Below are positions 1-10,404 of a stretch of 64,000 nucleotides of DNA, in pieces; the first letter of the stretch is position 1, and each line of letters begins with the position of its first letter. The position numbers were made by a program, and so were the translations under genes. Under the pieces are notes generated by a model. It was not told where the DNA came from. It saw nothing but the letters and a program-made list of their open reading frames with translations, and did not search any database. Source of the stretch: Rutstroemia sp. NJR-2017a BVV2 (lineage: Eukaryota > Ascomycota > Leotiomycetes > Helotiales > Rutstroemiaceae); the NCBI GenBank assembly GCA_002946415.1, contig NJPS01000013.1, positions 930,001-994,000 of the forward strand, read 5' to 3'.

Positions 1-719
1 ATCCAGCAACATCAGAACCAATACCGATTCTTCCACCTCCTGCAGCTAGAAGAGCGGATTCACCTCCCGTCGATCCACCCGGCGAGTACTTGTTATTGTG
101 AGGGTTCGTGCAACGTCCCCAGACGTCATTGGTTGACTCAAAGCTCAACAATGTAATGGGAAGATTCGTCTTCACGTAAGGAATCGCTCCAGCATCCTTC
201 AGTAGTCGCACCATGGTTCCATCCTTTTCTACCTTATTTCCGACATTGCTGCTGTAACCAACAGTCGTGTCAAAGCCACCAACGACAATGGAGTCCTTGA
301 GACTTATGGGTATACCAGCCAGAGGACCTTTCATGTTGATACTTCCGTCTGTAGCCCATTTTTCTGCTGCATCTATCATAACCTCCGTAACACAATTTGT
401 CTTCTCATGCGCTTTCAGGGCAGCTTTTCCGTAAGCTCGAAGGATATCGATTGGTTGTATGGATTGTTTATGGACCTCTTGGACAAGTTCCTCGATTGGT
501 TTCGATAGGACTTGTCGTTCAGAATTTGTGAAAGCTCCATGGTAACTTGTGAGGTTCTTGATCCTTTGCGCTCGTTCGTTCTGTTTGAACTGGCTATAGA
601 ACGATTAGTGTTCATTTCCCCCGGACTCTAGAAGGCCTGAGATAACGATAAGATTTACAGATAGGAAATGCTACTCACCAATCCCTGCGATGCTGGAAGT
701 AATCAAGTAGGTAAACCAT
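1..719 (-). CDS. Amidase-signature enzyme (fungal acetamidase-like), 3' part cut by the window edge
   Basis: Exons are 679..719 and <1..593 on the minus strand, with an 85-nt intron (594..678, GTGAG...CTATAG). The start is the ATG at 719, giving MVYLLDYFQHRRD before the splice. The protein reads through a typical amidase N-terminal half: SLKDSIVVGGFDTTVGYS contains the catalytic lysine region, and SPGGSTGGESALLAAGGGR (about positions 15-85) is the Gly/Ser-rich amidase signature with the Ser-cisSer-Lys triad serines. Family members hydrolyse small amides to acid and ammonia (AmdS-like) or fatty acid amides. The substrate cannot be read here. About 200 residues are present and the usual length is about 550, so the remainder lies outside the window. 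It is divergent from the neighbouring metallo-beta-lactamase-fold gene across 358 bp. Confidence 0.9.
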
Positions 720-1077
720 ATCGAAGACTGCAATCACATAAAATGAGAGAAAGGTTAAACGAAGGGATTCACAAAATGGAAAACAACAGGAAAGGAATGG
801 AGTAAAGTACAGCGCAAGCAAATGAGGGGTCCTTCAAATCGGATAGGGTCCTTATGATAATCGGCTATACCTGCCCAATCAGGATAGCTCAAAGATAGCT
901 AGCTCAGCTGTTATGAAATTCGCATCATATTTCTTTGCATGCGGGGAAGCCGGGAATATCGGAACCGGAGCAACGAAAAAGTATCAGCCAAAGCTACGAT
1001 ACGATAGCCAGCCCTCAGCCCAGCCAGCTAGGTATGGCAATGGATGAACGTGGGACGATAAACGATCATATGCTAGC
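720..1077. promoter_or_regulatory. Divergent intergenic region, amidase / MBL-fold gene
   Basis: This 358-bp space lies between two divergently transcribed genes and should hold both promoters. I see no TATA box or binding site that I would name. It contains several short AGCC/AGCT-rich stretches (about 1005-1030). Confidence 0.4.
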
Positions 1078-2211
1078 ATGAATTCGCCTCCTCCTTCAGC
1101 GGACGTCACTATGTCCTCGCACTCCACTCCACATTCCACCATCTCGTCGCAGACACTCATCCGAGAAGATAAGGAGATATCAGAGCTATTTGAAAACCCG
1201 CTTCACAATTTTGGCTACGATACGCCCGTGCCAGATAATATATCTGACACGGAACACCTGCTCATCTGCTGCGCCTGCGGCACACAGTTCGATACCGACA
1301 ACCGGTCGATACTCACGCGTTGCCGGATTTGCGACGATCCGAGACAATTCGTCCCGCCAACGGGACAGTCTTTCATTACACTGGCAGCGTTGAAAGCGAG
1401 CGGCAAGTTCAAGAATAGGTGGAAGCCGTTTGAGAATGATGATCGATTTTGGAGTATTTGGACGGAGCCTAAATTTTCAATTGGGCAGCGTGCGGTGCTG
1501 ATTACGACACCGCATGGGAATATTTTGTGGGATTGCATCACCTATATTGATGATGATACTGTAGACTGGATCAATGGCTTGGGTGGATTAGCAGCGATTG
1601 TTATAAGTCACCCGCATTACTACACTACGCATCTGGAATGGGCAGAAACATTCGATTGCCCTGTATACTTGAGCTGGGAGGATAAAGGATGGTTGAACAG
1701 ACTTGATCGTTTGGGAAAGGCGAGGACGTTCATCGAAGGGACGGAAGAGGAGCTCGAGATACGAGGAGAGAAGATTGGAGTGAAGGCACTCAAGCTTGGT
1801 GGACATTTCCCTGGAAGTTTGGTATGTCTTGCTTATGGCAGATTGCTGATAGCGGACACATTGGTCACGACTCCTGCTGGCATGGGGGATTGGAGTAAAG
1901 GGCCTGGAGGAGGTGAACAGGCAAGACCCGATGGAATGAATAGTTTCTCGTTTATGTGGAGTATACCTAATATGATACCATTGAGCGTTGATGAGGTAGT
2001 GGGGATGTGGGAGGTGCTGAAAAGGCATGACTTTACAAGTACTCATGGAGCATTTGTAGGACAAGAGTTGGTGGACGGGGGTAATGGGAGCAAAAAAGGA
2101 GTCAAGCAGAGGGTACTAGAGAGTATGCAGATACAGGTTAGAAGGATGGGTTGGAAAGGTCATGTATTTCTGAAAGAGAAGTGCAATGAGCTGGAGGAAG
2201 AGATCTTATAG
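1078..2211 (+). CDS. Metallo-beta-lactamase-fold protein with N-terminal Cys pairs
   Basis: Intronless, 377 aa. Residues about 135-345 have the order of an MBL fold: a strand carrying LITTPHGNILWDC, then the metal-site segment SHPHYYTTH (H178, H180, H185), GGHFPG (H243), IADT (D260) and a late STHG histidine. The usual HxHxDH is altered: positions that normally carry Asp-His read Tyr-Thr-Thr-His. One metal site is therefore probably rearranged or lost. Upstream, CCACG (C64-C67) and CRIC (C82-C85) look like a small zinc-binding module, followed by a PPTGQSF segment. The reaction is unknown. Related fungal proteins are annotated only as MBL-fold hydrolases. The ATG at 1078 is the first good in-frame start. 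Confidence 0.8.
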   Translation: MNSPPPSADVTMSSHSTPHSTISSQTLIREDKEISELFENPLHNFGYDTPVPDNISDTEHLLICCACGTQFDTDNRSILTRCRICDDPRQFVPPTGQSFITLAALKASGKFKNRWKPFENDDRFWSIWTEPKFSIGQRAVLITTPHGNILWDCITYIDDDTVDWINGLGGLAAIVISHPHYYTTHLEWAETFDCPVYLSWEDKGWLNRLDRLGKARTFIEGTEEELEIRGEKIGVKALKLGGHFPGSLVCLAYGRLLIADTLVTTPAGMGDWSKGPGGGEQARPDGMNSFSFMWSIPNMIPLSVDEVVGMWEVLKRHDFTSTHGAFVGQELVDGGNGSKKGVKQRVLESMQIQVRRMGWKGHVFLKEKCNELEEEIL

Positions 2212-2636
2212 ACAATGATACCCTAGTTGAACAGATGCCATGTAAACTTAGTTGCACAAACCGAAACTGTATTATGGTTTGCGCAAGGGAATCAGGACGA
2301 TGACCCTTTAAAGGCCCCTTGTTCATTGTTATCGTGCCAGTCCTACAGGCACATTCCAAGGACCCGGTCGCAGACGCACCCTACTGAGTGCACCAACTAA
2401 ACCTTCTGTAAATCCCGCCCGCAGCTCCAATTTAAACCCCCAGAAACATCAACCAGCGTCGTAATCAACCATCTGCAACATTCACAGCTGGCACATTTTT
2501 TAAATGAAGTGCATATGATTACACAAATAGCCATCCAGTAATAACATACTATTCTCCCGACCCTATTTTTCGTCATCCTACCCCTTCGAAATTACCGAGC
2601 GACCTATTTACACTACCTCCATGGCACTCGTCGAGC
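2212..2636. other. Intergenic, 3' end of MBL gene and promoter/leader of CDC1
   Basis: A 425-bp spacer between two tandem genes. The last part must be the CDC1 leader and holds an overlapping upstream ORF (see 2621..2683). Nothing else is recognised. Confidence 0.4.
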
Positions 2637-2683
2637 ATGGCTCCTCCTTACTATCCTCATTCATCGCGAGATCGTTTCGTTGA
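2621..2683 (+). promoter_or_regulatory. Short upstream ORF overlapping the CDC1 start codon
   Basis: An ATG at 2621 opens a 20-codon ORF ending in TGA at 2681-2683. It is in another frame and overlaps the CDC1 ATG at 2637. The upstream ATG has T at -3 (weak), while the CDC1 ATG has A at -3 and G at +4 (strong). If the transcript starts upstream of 2621, initiation at CDC1 would need leaky scanning, so this ORF could damp translation. Confidence 0.45.
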
Positions 2684-4903
2684 ACCTCCTTCGGTCTTCA
2701 ACCGCGTGTTGTTAGCGCTGCCGAAGGATCTCGCTGTGAGTTTAAGGAGGATGGCTGATCAGGGGAATATCAATTCCGTGTCTGCGAGGATACCGAGATG
2801 GTTGCGCCAAGCGGTGGTGAGGGAATGCAGTTGGAGACGGCTATTCAGCCTGCCGCATTTACTGGTTGCCGTTTGGATAGTTGCGTTGATGTATGGAGAG
2901 CGGTGGGTATTTGAGAAGAGTGTGCAAGAGTGTGCGTGGGACAATTGGGAAAGATGGGTGAGTTGTATGGGCGCAAGGGATAGGGAAGACCACGAGGCTG
3001 ACAGGAATATATACAGCCTTCAGGTTCGACGCCGCACCACTTGATATTTCTGGCGGATCCTCAACTCACAGATCCGCATTCATATCCCGATCGGCCATGG
3101 CCTTTGTCGACACTGACGGTATGGCATACGGATAACTACATGATGCGTTCTTATATTCAACTTTCGAAACAACTACACCCAGACACTGTGTTTTTCCTAG
3201 GCGATTTATTTGATGGCGGACGGGAATGGAAAACGGCGCATGGGAATACAGAGGATCCGGCCTGGGCGAAAGGACATCGGCCGGCGATGGAGCAAAAACA
3301 TCTGGAGACCTGGGGGAGGAGATATGGAGAGGACTATTGGTTGAAAGAATATGGTCGATTTTCTAGGATATTTTCAGACTACTGGAATGTGGGAGGGTCT
3401 GAAGCTGGAGTTGGACAGAGAGGACGGAAGCTCATTGCAAGTTTACCTGGGAATCATGATTTGGGATTTGGCGCACAAATCAAGGTTCCGGTTCGTGATC
3501 GATTCGAGGTCTATTTTGGGGATGTCAACAGGGTTGATGTTATTGCAAATCATACCTTTGTCTCAGTGGACTCGGTGTCTTTGAGTGCCGGGGCATCAGG
3601 GCGTCCTCTGAGCGAGACGGAACCCATTACCAAGCCGGTGAACGAATTCCTAGACAACGTTCAAGTATCAAAACGAAAAGCTGTAGCGCGGGAGTTAGAC
3701 TATCAGGCCGGAAAGGAGAGGGCAATGCATTACTCACACACAGTGGAAGATCTTAACTCAGCCAATTACGCCCATCTCCCAACTCTCGATCCAGGAGCCG
3801 GTTCGACTGATTTCCCAACCATTCTCCTCACCCACGTACCCCTCTACCGCAACCCTGGCACACCATGTGGACCCCTCCGCGAACACTGGCCACCTACCCC
3901 TCCGCCCAAAGGTCAAACCATGCCCGTCAACCCCGACGAGCGCAACGCGCTCAGCATCTCCCGCGGCTACCAATACCAAAACGTGCTTAGCAACGACGAC
4001 TCCATAAAACTGATCCAAAAAATCGGTAACGTCGTGTCAGTCTTCTCTGGCGACGACCACGATTACTGCGAAGTGGTCCATCCCGAAGACAAGAACCATG
4101 CCCGCGAAATCACAGTCAAGAGCATGAGCTGGGTTATGGGCATCCGTCGCCCAGGCTTCCTCATGCTCAGTCTCTGGAATCCCATCCGCCCAGACGGTCA
4201 ACCATTACATTATCAACATTCGGGACATGGAGGCGCGGACAACTCGCAACAAGGTCTTGTAACAATGCAATCGCATCTTTGTCTTCTCCCGGACCAGATA
4301 TCCATTCTAATAAACTACGGCATCTTTGCCGGTCTCTCGATCCTCATTCTCCTTATCCGCGCCATTTGCGCCCCCTTATACAACCTAACCCCCTTCGCCC
4401 CGCCCATCTCCTCCACATACCCCGACCAAGAATCCTCCACATCACTCCTCCCCACATCTTCCAAAGACCTCAAACGCGAAGACGACCGCCTATCCAACTC
4501 CTCCACCTCCAGCACCGCATCCAACCCCACCCTCGCGCCCCGCACCGCCCGCACCCGCTCCGTCAGCCCTGCGAATGGCTACGGCTACTCTTCCCCATCT
4601 CAAACCCAACCCCAGCCTCAATACCCAACACCAGCTCCCCTGATAGAAAAAGCAGGCTACTATGGCCTTGACGGGCGCATGCGCTGGGAACGGGATCGAG
4701 AACTCGAGATTACGGAAGAGCGGGAGAGGAAGAGGATAGAGGAGACGAGGAGGCGGAATCGCAGGCCGAATGCGGTGGTGAGGTGGTGGAGGGTATGCAG
4801 GGTGACGCTGGTGGGGAGGATGCTGAGGGAGATGTTGTGGAGTGCTGGGAGAGTGTTGGGGATTGTGGGGAGTGTGTTTATGTGGTATTTGTGGTTTGGT
4901 TAG
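2637..4903 (+). CDS. CDC1: Cdc1/PGAP5-type metallophosphoesterase (GPI-anchor ethanolamine-phosphate remodelling)
   Basis: Exons 2637..2957 and 3017..4903 (intron 59 nt, phase 0), 735 aa. An N-terminal TM helix (about 70-88) is followed by a calcineurin-like phosphoesterase core: LADPQLTDPH (from 119), FLGDLFDGG (about 167), LPGNHDLGFG (about 250), THVPLYR and FSGDDHDYCE. Together these supply the Asp/His/Asn ligands of a dinuclear Mn site. Further hydrophobic segments (NYGIFAGLSILILLIRAI and the last 25 residues) anchor it in the ER/Golgi. Known Cdc1 removes ethanolamine phosphate from the first mannose of GPI anchors. The region between the catalytic core and the C-terminus is a Ser/Pro/Thr-rich, highly basic linker, probably cytosolic. 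An in-phase alternative acceptor 12 nt upstream (after 3004) would add four residues. Confidence 0.93.
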
Positions 4904-6215
4904 GCGCGTAAGGAACAGGGTGAAGGTATGTGGGTGTATATTATTAGTTCGTATTGCATTCAAGGCGTACTCTCTCTTTTCCCCATTATGTAGGGTTCGG
5001 GTTCTGGCTGCCAAAATTGGAAAAGGTCGTGTCGATATTCAGACAGTGCATTAGGCACCTGGAAGGGCAGGAAAGTTCATCAAAAACATGAAGAGGGCCA
5101 AAAGACCAGACAGATAGACAGCATATCATAATGTGAACGAATGTTCCTTGTGAAGCACCAATATACTTTTATCGTAACTGCATCGAATCCGACTAAATTC
5201 ATTATGGATGATGTTGATGTGAAGTAATCTTCATCACCGCTGAATACATACACAGAAACGCGTAGATACTCATTTCAACCATATCCATGAGAAATCGGTG
5301 TGAATTTTGTTCCCCCTTCCACTCCTTTGGGGAATTATCTACTTGAACAAGTTGACCATCATCAGCATATCAACTAAACAGCCAGCCCCCCATTGCCATG
5401 ACTCGTTCGATGGACTCAGACGAGAAATATACAGGATATCACATAACCCCAACATCCCCCACTCCCCCTCCCTCCTAACCCGCCTTTCCCTTTCCCATCC
5501 TGCTTCCGCTTTGCTTCTTGCCCTTCCCTTCCTTTCAGATACATCGTCAACATACAACATAGATACAGTACTGTACTATTTACTACAAAGTTTTTCACTC
5601 TTTGCCCCCTTAGCCCCAAGATCCCAGATCCAATCCCAACACCAAACTCCTACGCCCATCCCGAAATATCCCTAAATTTTCCTTCCTATCCATCCTATCT
5701 TAAGATTTTTCCCGCTAGATTGTTCCTGTACAGTTCCATCCCTCCATCGACCCATCATTCTTATGTACTTGTGTAGATTTTGTGCTGTTCATACCTTTCC
5801 CTCCTTTCCTGCGCCCCCTTTCCGTCGATTGTGATTGTAATCCAAAGAAATATTTCCGTTCGTACATGCTAGACCCCACGCTTAGATCGATCGTGAGCGG
5901 CGGCCTGGTCCCCGGTCCCGCGAAATAGACTAATGCTCCTAAAAACACCTTCCCGGTAATAGCCAAGTTCGACTAAAGGATATTCTGCCGGATAAATAAT
6001 TCGAGAAATCGACGCGAGGAGAGTGTGGCACCCGTGTATCCTAGACAAATTAACTCCAAAAGCGGCCTGGCTTGCGAAAATGTAGTGTTCTGTATATGTA
6101 TGCAAAGGGCCAGACCTAGGTCGCTTGATATGGACAGATAGACCATTCTCGATCCTCGACATCGTCTCTTTGTACTCGTATCGATTATAAAATATCAAGC
6201 AGAAAGTAATTTTCG
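4904..6215. other. Convergent intergenic region CDC1 / transcription factor
   Basis: 1.3 kb between convergent genes, so it should contain both 3' UTRs. Pyrimidine-rich on the plus strand around 5440-5700. The open frames here (for example 5307-5675) are low-complexity and have no recognisable domain. I see no further gene. Confidence 0.5.
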
Positions 6216-9200
6216 TCAAACGCGTCGTTTAGCAATCGGATTCACCATGTGGTCTTCATCATAATCCCAGTGTCTTTTAATACCGCCTTCATACACGCTA
6301 GCCACTGATTCTTGCCACATGCTTGGGCTGACAAAAGACGGAATAGGGGCTCCTGAATACTGTTGCGGGGGCATGGGCTGGGAGCCCGGCGGAAGGTTCA
6401 CGTTTGGGAGGGATTGCATCTCGGAAAGGGTCGGTAGTTCTTGTGCACCTGAAGAGGGAGTTTTTAGAGGAGTTGTTTGGGAAGCAGAGCTGCTCGAAGT
6501 AGGAGGCGTACCGAAAGTGGAGTTCCATTGACTATGATCATAATATTAGCCTTCTGGTTCAAAACAAAAGGGCCGAGGAAGCTTACTCAAAAATTCTTGT
6601 GGGATTCCATGTACTATGGTCTGCCATTGAAACGCCGCTTGGAATCGGGACGGAGGCTCTTTGACCGGTGGCCATCATAACCAAAGACTGTACCGCAGGA
6701 GAGTCACTCTTCGTGTCTACGCCCCCGGCAGATATGGGTGGTGAAATGGGGTGGCTTGTATAACTGACTGATCGTTGCTGGGCATTTTGGTGCTCCAAAT
6801 TTTGTTGGTCCACGGAAGTGGGATGCGATATCGACTGACGATAATGCTGTCCATGTGGTTGTTGGGGACTTGTGTTTGCTACGGGACTTCCATATGGGAA
6901 AGACGGCTTCAATACGAATGGTTTCCTAATGTCAGCCGAGAATGCTAATCGGAGCGACTCGATCTTCTGTTGCATATCCGGCATCGGCCATGAGTTTGTG
7001 CACTTTTCTAAGATCCTCATGTGTCGGGTGAAGTATTCCCTGGCATCCGAATTCAGATCTGGGTCTGGCGAGGTAATTGCAACCTAGATTTCCTGTCAAT
7101 GAGCTCTTTGATTCATGGAAATGCCCAATACATACCAAATGCAGCACGGCACAGGTTAGAACACAGTAGATTGTGAAATTGATGCCTCGTTGCATGCACA
7201 ATAATCCCGTTAAACCGAAAGATTGTAAAATCGCTTCCTGGAGCCTGCACAAGTATTTTGCTGACGAATAACATATTAGCATATGATGTTTCCATTCCCC
7301 GTCTACCACCTGAGAATCCATGAAGGTGAGTTGAGGCCTGTGCAGCATAATGATACTGAGATAGTAGTAGCTGTGGAGATTTCCAATGAAGTGAGTTGGT
7401 AGCCAAGGGGGCGATCCATCGGCGGGAAAGTCAATTTGCAAGTCTCCTGGAAGGTCGTTCATCCAGGTCTCAAATGAAGGATTTAGCTGCACAAAGTCTG
7501 GATCGATACCCCACTCCTTCTTCTTCTTGATTCTTGCATAGACATTGTTCATCCTCCGAACATTCCGAACGACACGGGTAAGCCAGGTGAAGTTTCGTGT
7601 GATGTTGAGTTCACTGTTATCGAGGCCGGTCCGAGGTATACTCAAATCCAGGGTCTCCATGTCAACAGATAGATCCGTACGGCCTACGACATATTAGATG
7701 AATGTTAGTGTCCAAAGCTGGAGTAGTGAACCAACCTTGAGGAGAGCCAATCATCAGCTCACAGACGAAAATCGTTTGCCATATTCGAGTCTTGGTAATG
7801 CAATCGGCCAAATCAGCTCCACAAGGCCTGCCAGCTTTGTGCTCTTCGTAATGCTCGTCGAGACCCAAATCTTTCGCCATTTGGACGCATGCAACCACAG
7901 TCATCCAAGAGCGATAATAATACCCTCGCTTTGGTGCAGACTCCCTGGCTTTCAATATTATTAGATTCGCCTGGAGAGTACTTAGACGAGGTACATCCAT
8001 GAAGGAGTCGGCATGTTCTATAAACTTTTAGCAAAATGTTGAGTAGCGGTATATCGTAACACGCACTTGAAGCAAGGGCAAGCCACTGATGTCCTTGTGC
8101 TGGCTCATCATCAAGCCTCCCTGCAATCGCAAAAATGGCCTCGAGTATAAGAGGTGAGATCGCATCACGATCTGTATGCCACTGGTGATAAAACAACGGT
8201 TTATTGAGTACAGGCACATATGGATGTACATTCGTGAAATACATGTCGAAATAGTGGAGAATCGTCTCTTCATCGGGAAGTAATTCAGGTGGAATCCTTA
8301 TTTTCAGATCCGGACCCGAAAACGTAGGGGGCAGGACGAGTTTGTACTCATCAAACTCTTCAAAGGCGGGCTCTTCAGCCAAAGATTTGCCTTTACTTTT
8401 GCTACTGAGGTAGGGCGCTTCATCTAATTAGACTTAAACACAGGAAAATTTTGACAAGATACTCACCTGTTCCGGTCTCACTCATCTTAAGCTCTCCCAG
8501 TAGATCGGCTATATTTTGCCCGTATGGGTCTTGGTCAAAACTCTCAGGAGAATCATGCGTTTGTGGGTGGATTGGTGCAGCCGGATATACCGATTGTGGC
8601 GAATATTGTTGATGCTGATCGAGAGCACTGACGGGCGTTGCAAGACTATTATAATGCATGCTCTGTTGGCTATGGGCACTTGACGATCCCCCATACTGCA
8701 CCGTTTGGTATACATTGGTCGGGTCCCCGTAAGGTGGTTGCTGGGTATAGATTGGAGGTACGTTCTTTGAAGGTCCAGGACCGACCAAGTGCTGTTGTAT
8801 CGGTACCTGCTGATGGTATTCTTCTTGAGTGCCAGCACTAGCATCGTATCCTACTCTCTCGCCCTCGAAACTTTGATTATTTGGCTGGAAATCGCGATCA
8901 TAGGTCACCGTCGGGGGAACACAATGAAGTTTCAGTCTGATGCATGCGGAACAAGGCCAAGTGTTCGTCGTTGCTGCATCGCACTTTATTTTTCTCCGTC
9001 GACATCCCTCACAAGCTCGCATCACTAATAAATAGTTAGTTTGAAATTGCGCATCTTAAGAAGCTCTCCTACCCTTCAAACGCTTGTGTCGATTGTGTTC
9101 GTCAACGAATACATAATCTAGAATCGATCAGCGATGCCACTTGCAGAGTCGCGCATTCGACGAGTAGTTCAACCCACTCTTCTGGTTCTCTCTTGGGCCA

Positions 9201-9280
9201 AAGTTGTTTGGCGCAAAGGAAAAGCTCTGCATTTGTGAGCTTTGGGGGAGCAGCCTCCGCGTTCCAAGATCTCCAGACAT
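6216..9280 (-). CDS. Zn(II)2Cys6 transcription factor with fungal-specific MHR domain
   Basis: Eight exons on the minus strand: 9178..9280, 9073..9117, 8467..9024, 8067..8423, 7736..8017, 7136..7683, 6587..7083 and 6216..6531. All joins keep frame and give 901 aa. The zinc cluster is C54-x2-C57-x6-C64-x9-C74-x2-C77-x6-C84 with a basic CRRRKIKCD segment. It is preceded by NYVFVDEHNRHKRLKVM, which is reached only through two short introns (60 and 48 nt). A Gln/Pro/Tyr-rich stretch follows, then the MHR region (from PELLPDEETILHYFDMYF onward, through ARESAPKRGYYYRSW and MAKDLGLDEHYEEH). The tail is Gln/Pro/Ser-rich and ends in a basic AKRRV. Nuclear DNA-binding regulator. I do not recognise a characterised orthologue. 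The first ATG has an in-frame TAG two codons upstream, which supports this start. Confidence 0.88.
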
Positions 9281-10074
9281 CTGCTATGCGCTATGCGAAA
9301 TTCTTCCGACAACTTCGGACGCAATCCTTGAACGTCGACTTATATCAAAATTCTGGTTTTTCGGATCTCGGATACAGAAAGCCAGGTTGAAGTGAAGCAG
9401 AACGATGTATTTTTGGAGCGAGTAATGAGGTAGGTAAGGCGTCGTAAAACCCCGAGGTACGTCTGGCGGTATTCGGGTGAGGGGGGTACGATTGGACACG
9501 GGAAATAGAACGCTCAGATGGGAATTTGGTCGCAGGAGCTCAAGGGTAAGTAAGAGGCTCAGTGCTTAGAGAGACGGTACGGAGTGTCGAACGATCAGGG
9601 TAATCTAAAATGAAACTGCAAAAGGCGACCAGGTAGGGTCAGCTAATTATCTATATTTGAAGTCGTCGTGAGTTGCACAAGATGCGCCTACCTCCTCCAG
9701 TATCCCAAGCTCGTAATACGGAGATGATCCACTAAACCAATTGTCTGAGACGGAAAAAAGGCGTCCATGCAAATCCCAATGGTCTAATTGATTTCTTCCA
9801 GAGAAATTGAAAGTTGTGTCTTCCGAGTTGTGGAGGAGGGAAGCATAGAGGTAAAAGTATGATGAAATGTTGTCGGCCAAGAGTGCGAGTAGGGAGGTGC
9901 AGCGGTAGGTACACGGTACTTTTTGGTTGTTTGGCTTGGGGAAAAGGGCATAAGCCGAAGCCGATAGTTAGTACGGGCAAAGTGAAGTAAGCAGTGGAAG
10001 TTACTCCGCAATCAAATCAGCAATTGATTTGTCTCTGAGGATCGCGCCATGAGATTGAACTGCGGGTACCTAGA

Positions 10075-10125
10075 CTGGTGCTGGTGCTGGTTTGTGCTGG
10101 TGTGTGCTGGTGTGTGCTGGTGCGG
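10075..10125. repeat. Degenerate TGCTGG/TGTG tandem repeat
   Basis: About seven spaced copies of GTGCTGG, some separated by TGT, in intergenic DNA upstream of the transcription-factor gene. Confidence 0.8.
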
Positions 10126-10380
10126 CGCTGCTTCTGGCGAAATACAGTAGAAGCATCAACCAAGACAGTACAAGTAATTCTAAGCTTCCAAGGACAGGAA
10201 CATTATTCCAGAAATTCTAGGTCTTAATGCGTTAGGCACTATGGTCCAGGGTGGTTGTGAACTGGTAATGCAGTGGAATTCTGAGAGAGATGATCGATCC
10301 CTACCGAGTACTCTGTAGTGGCTTCTGCGTGTGGGTATGGATATGGGTAAGGGTGTGTGTATTTCGTACAAAGTACGTGC

Positions 10381-10404
10381 TTGGATACTTGGATGCTTGG
10401 ATGT
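10381..10404. repeat. 8-bp tandem repeat, three copies
   Basis: TTGGATAC, TTGGATGC and TTGGATGT in direct succession. Confidence 0.75.
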
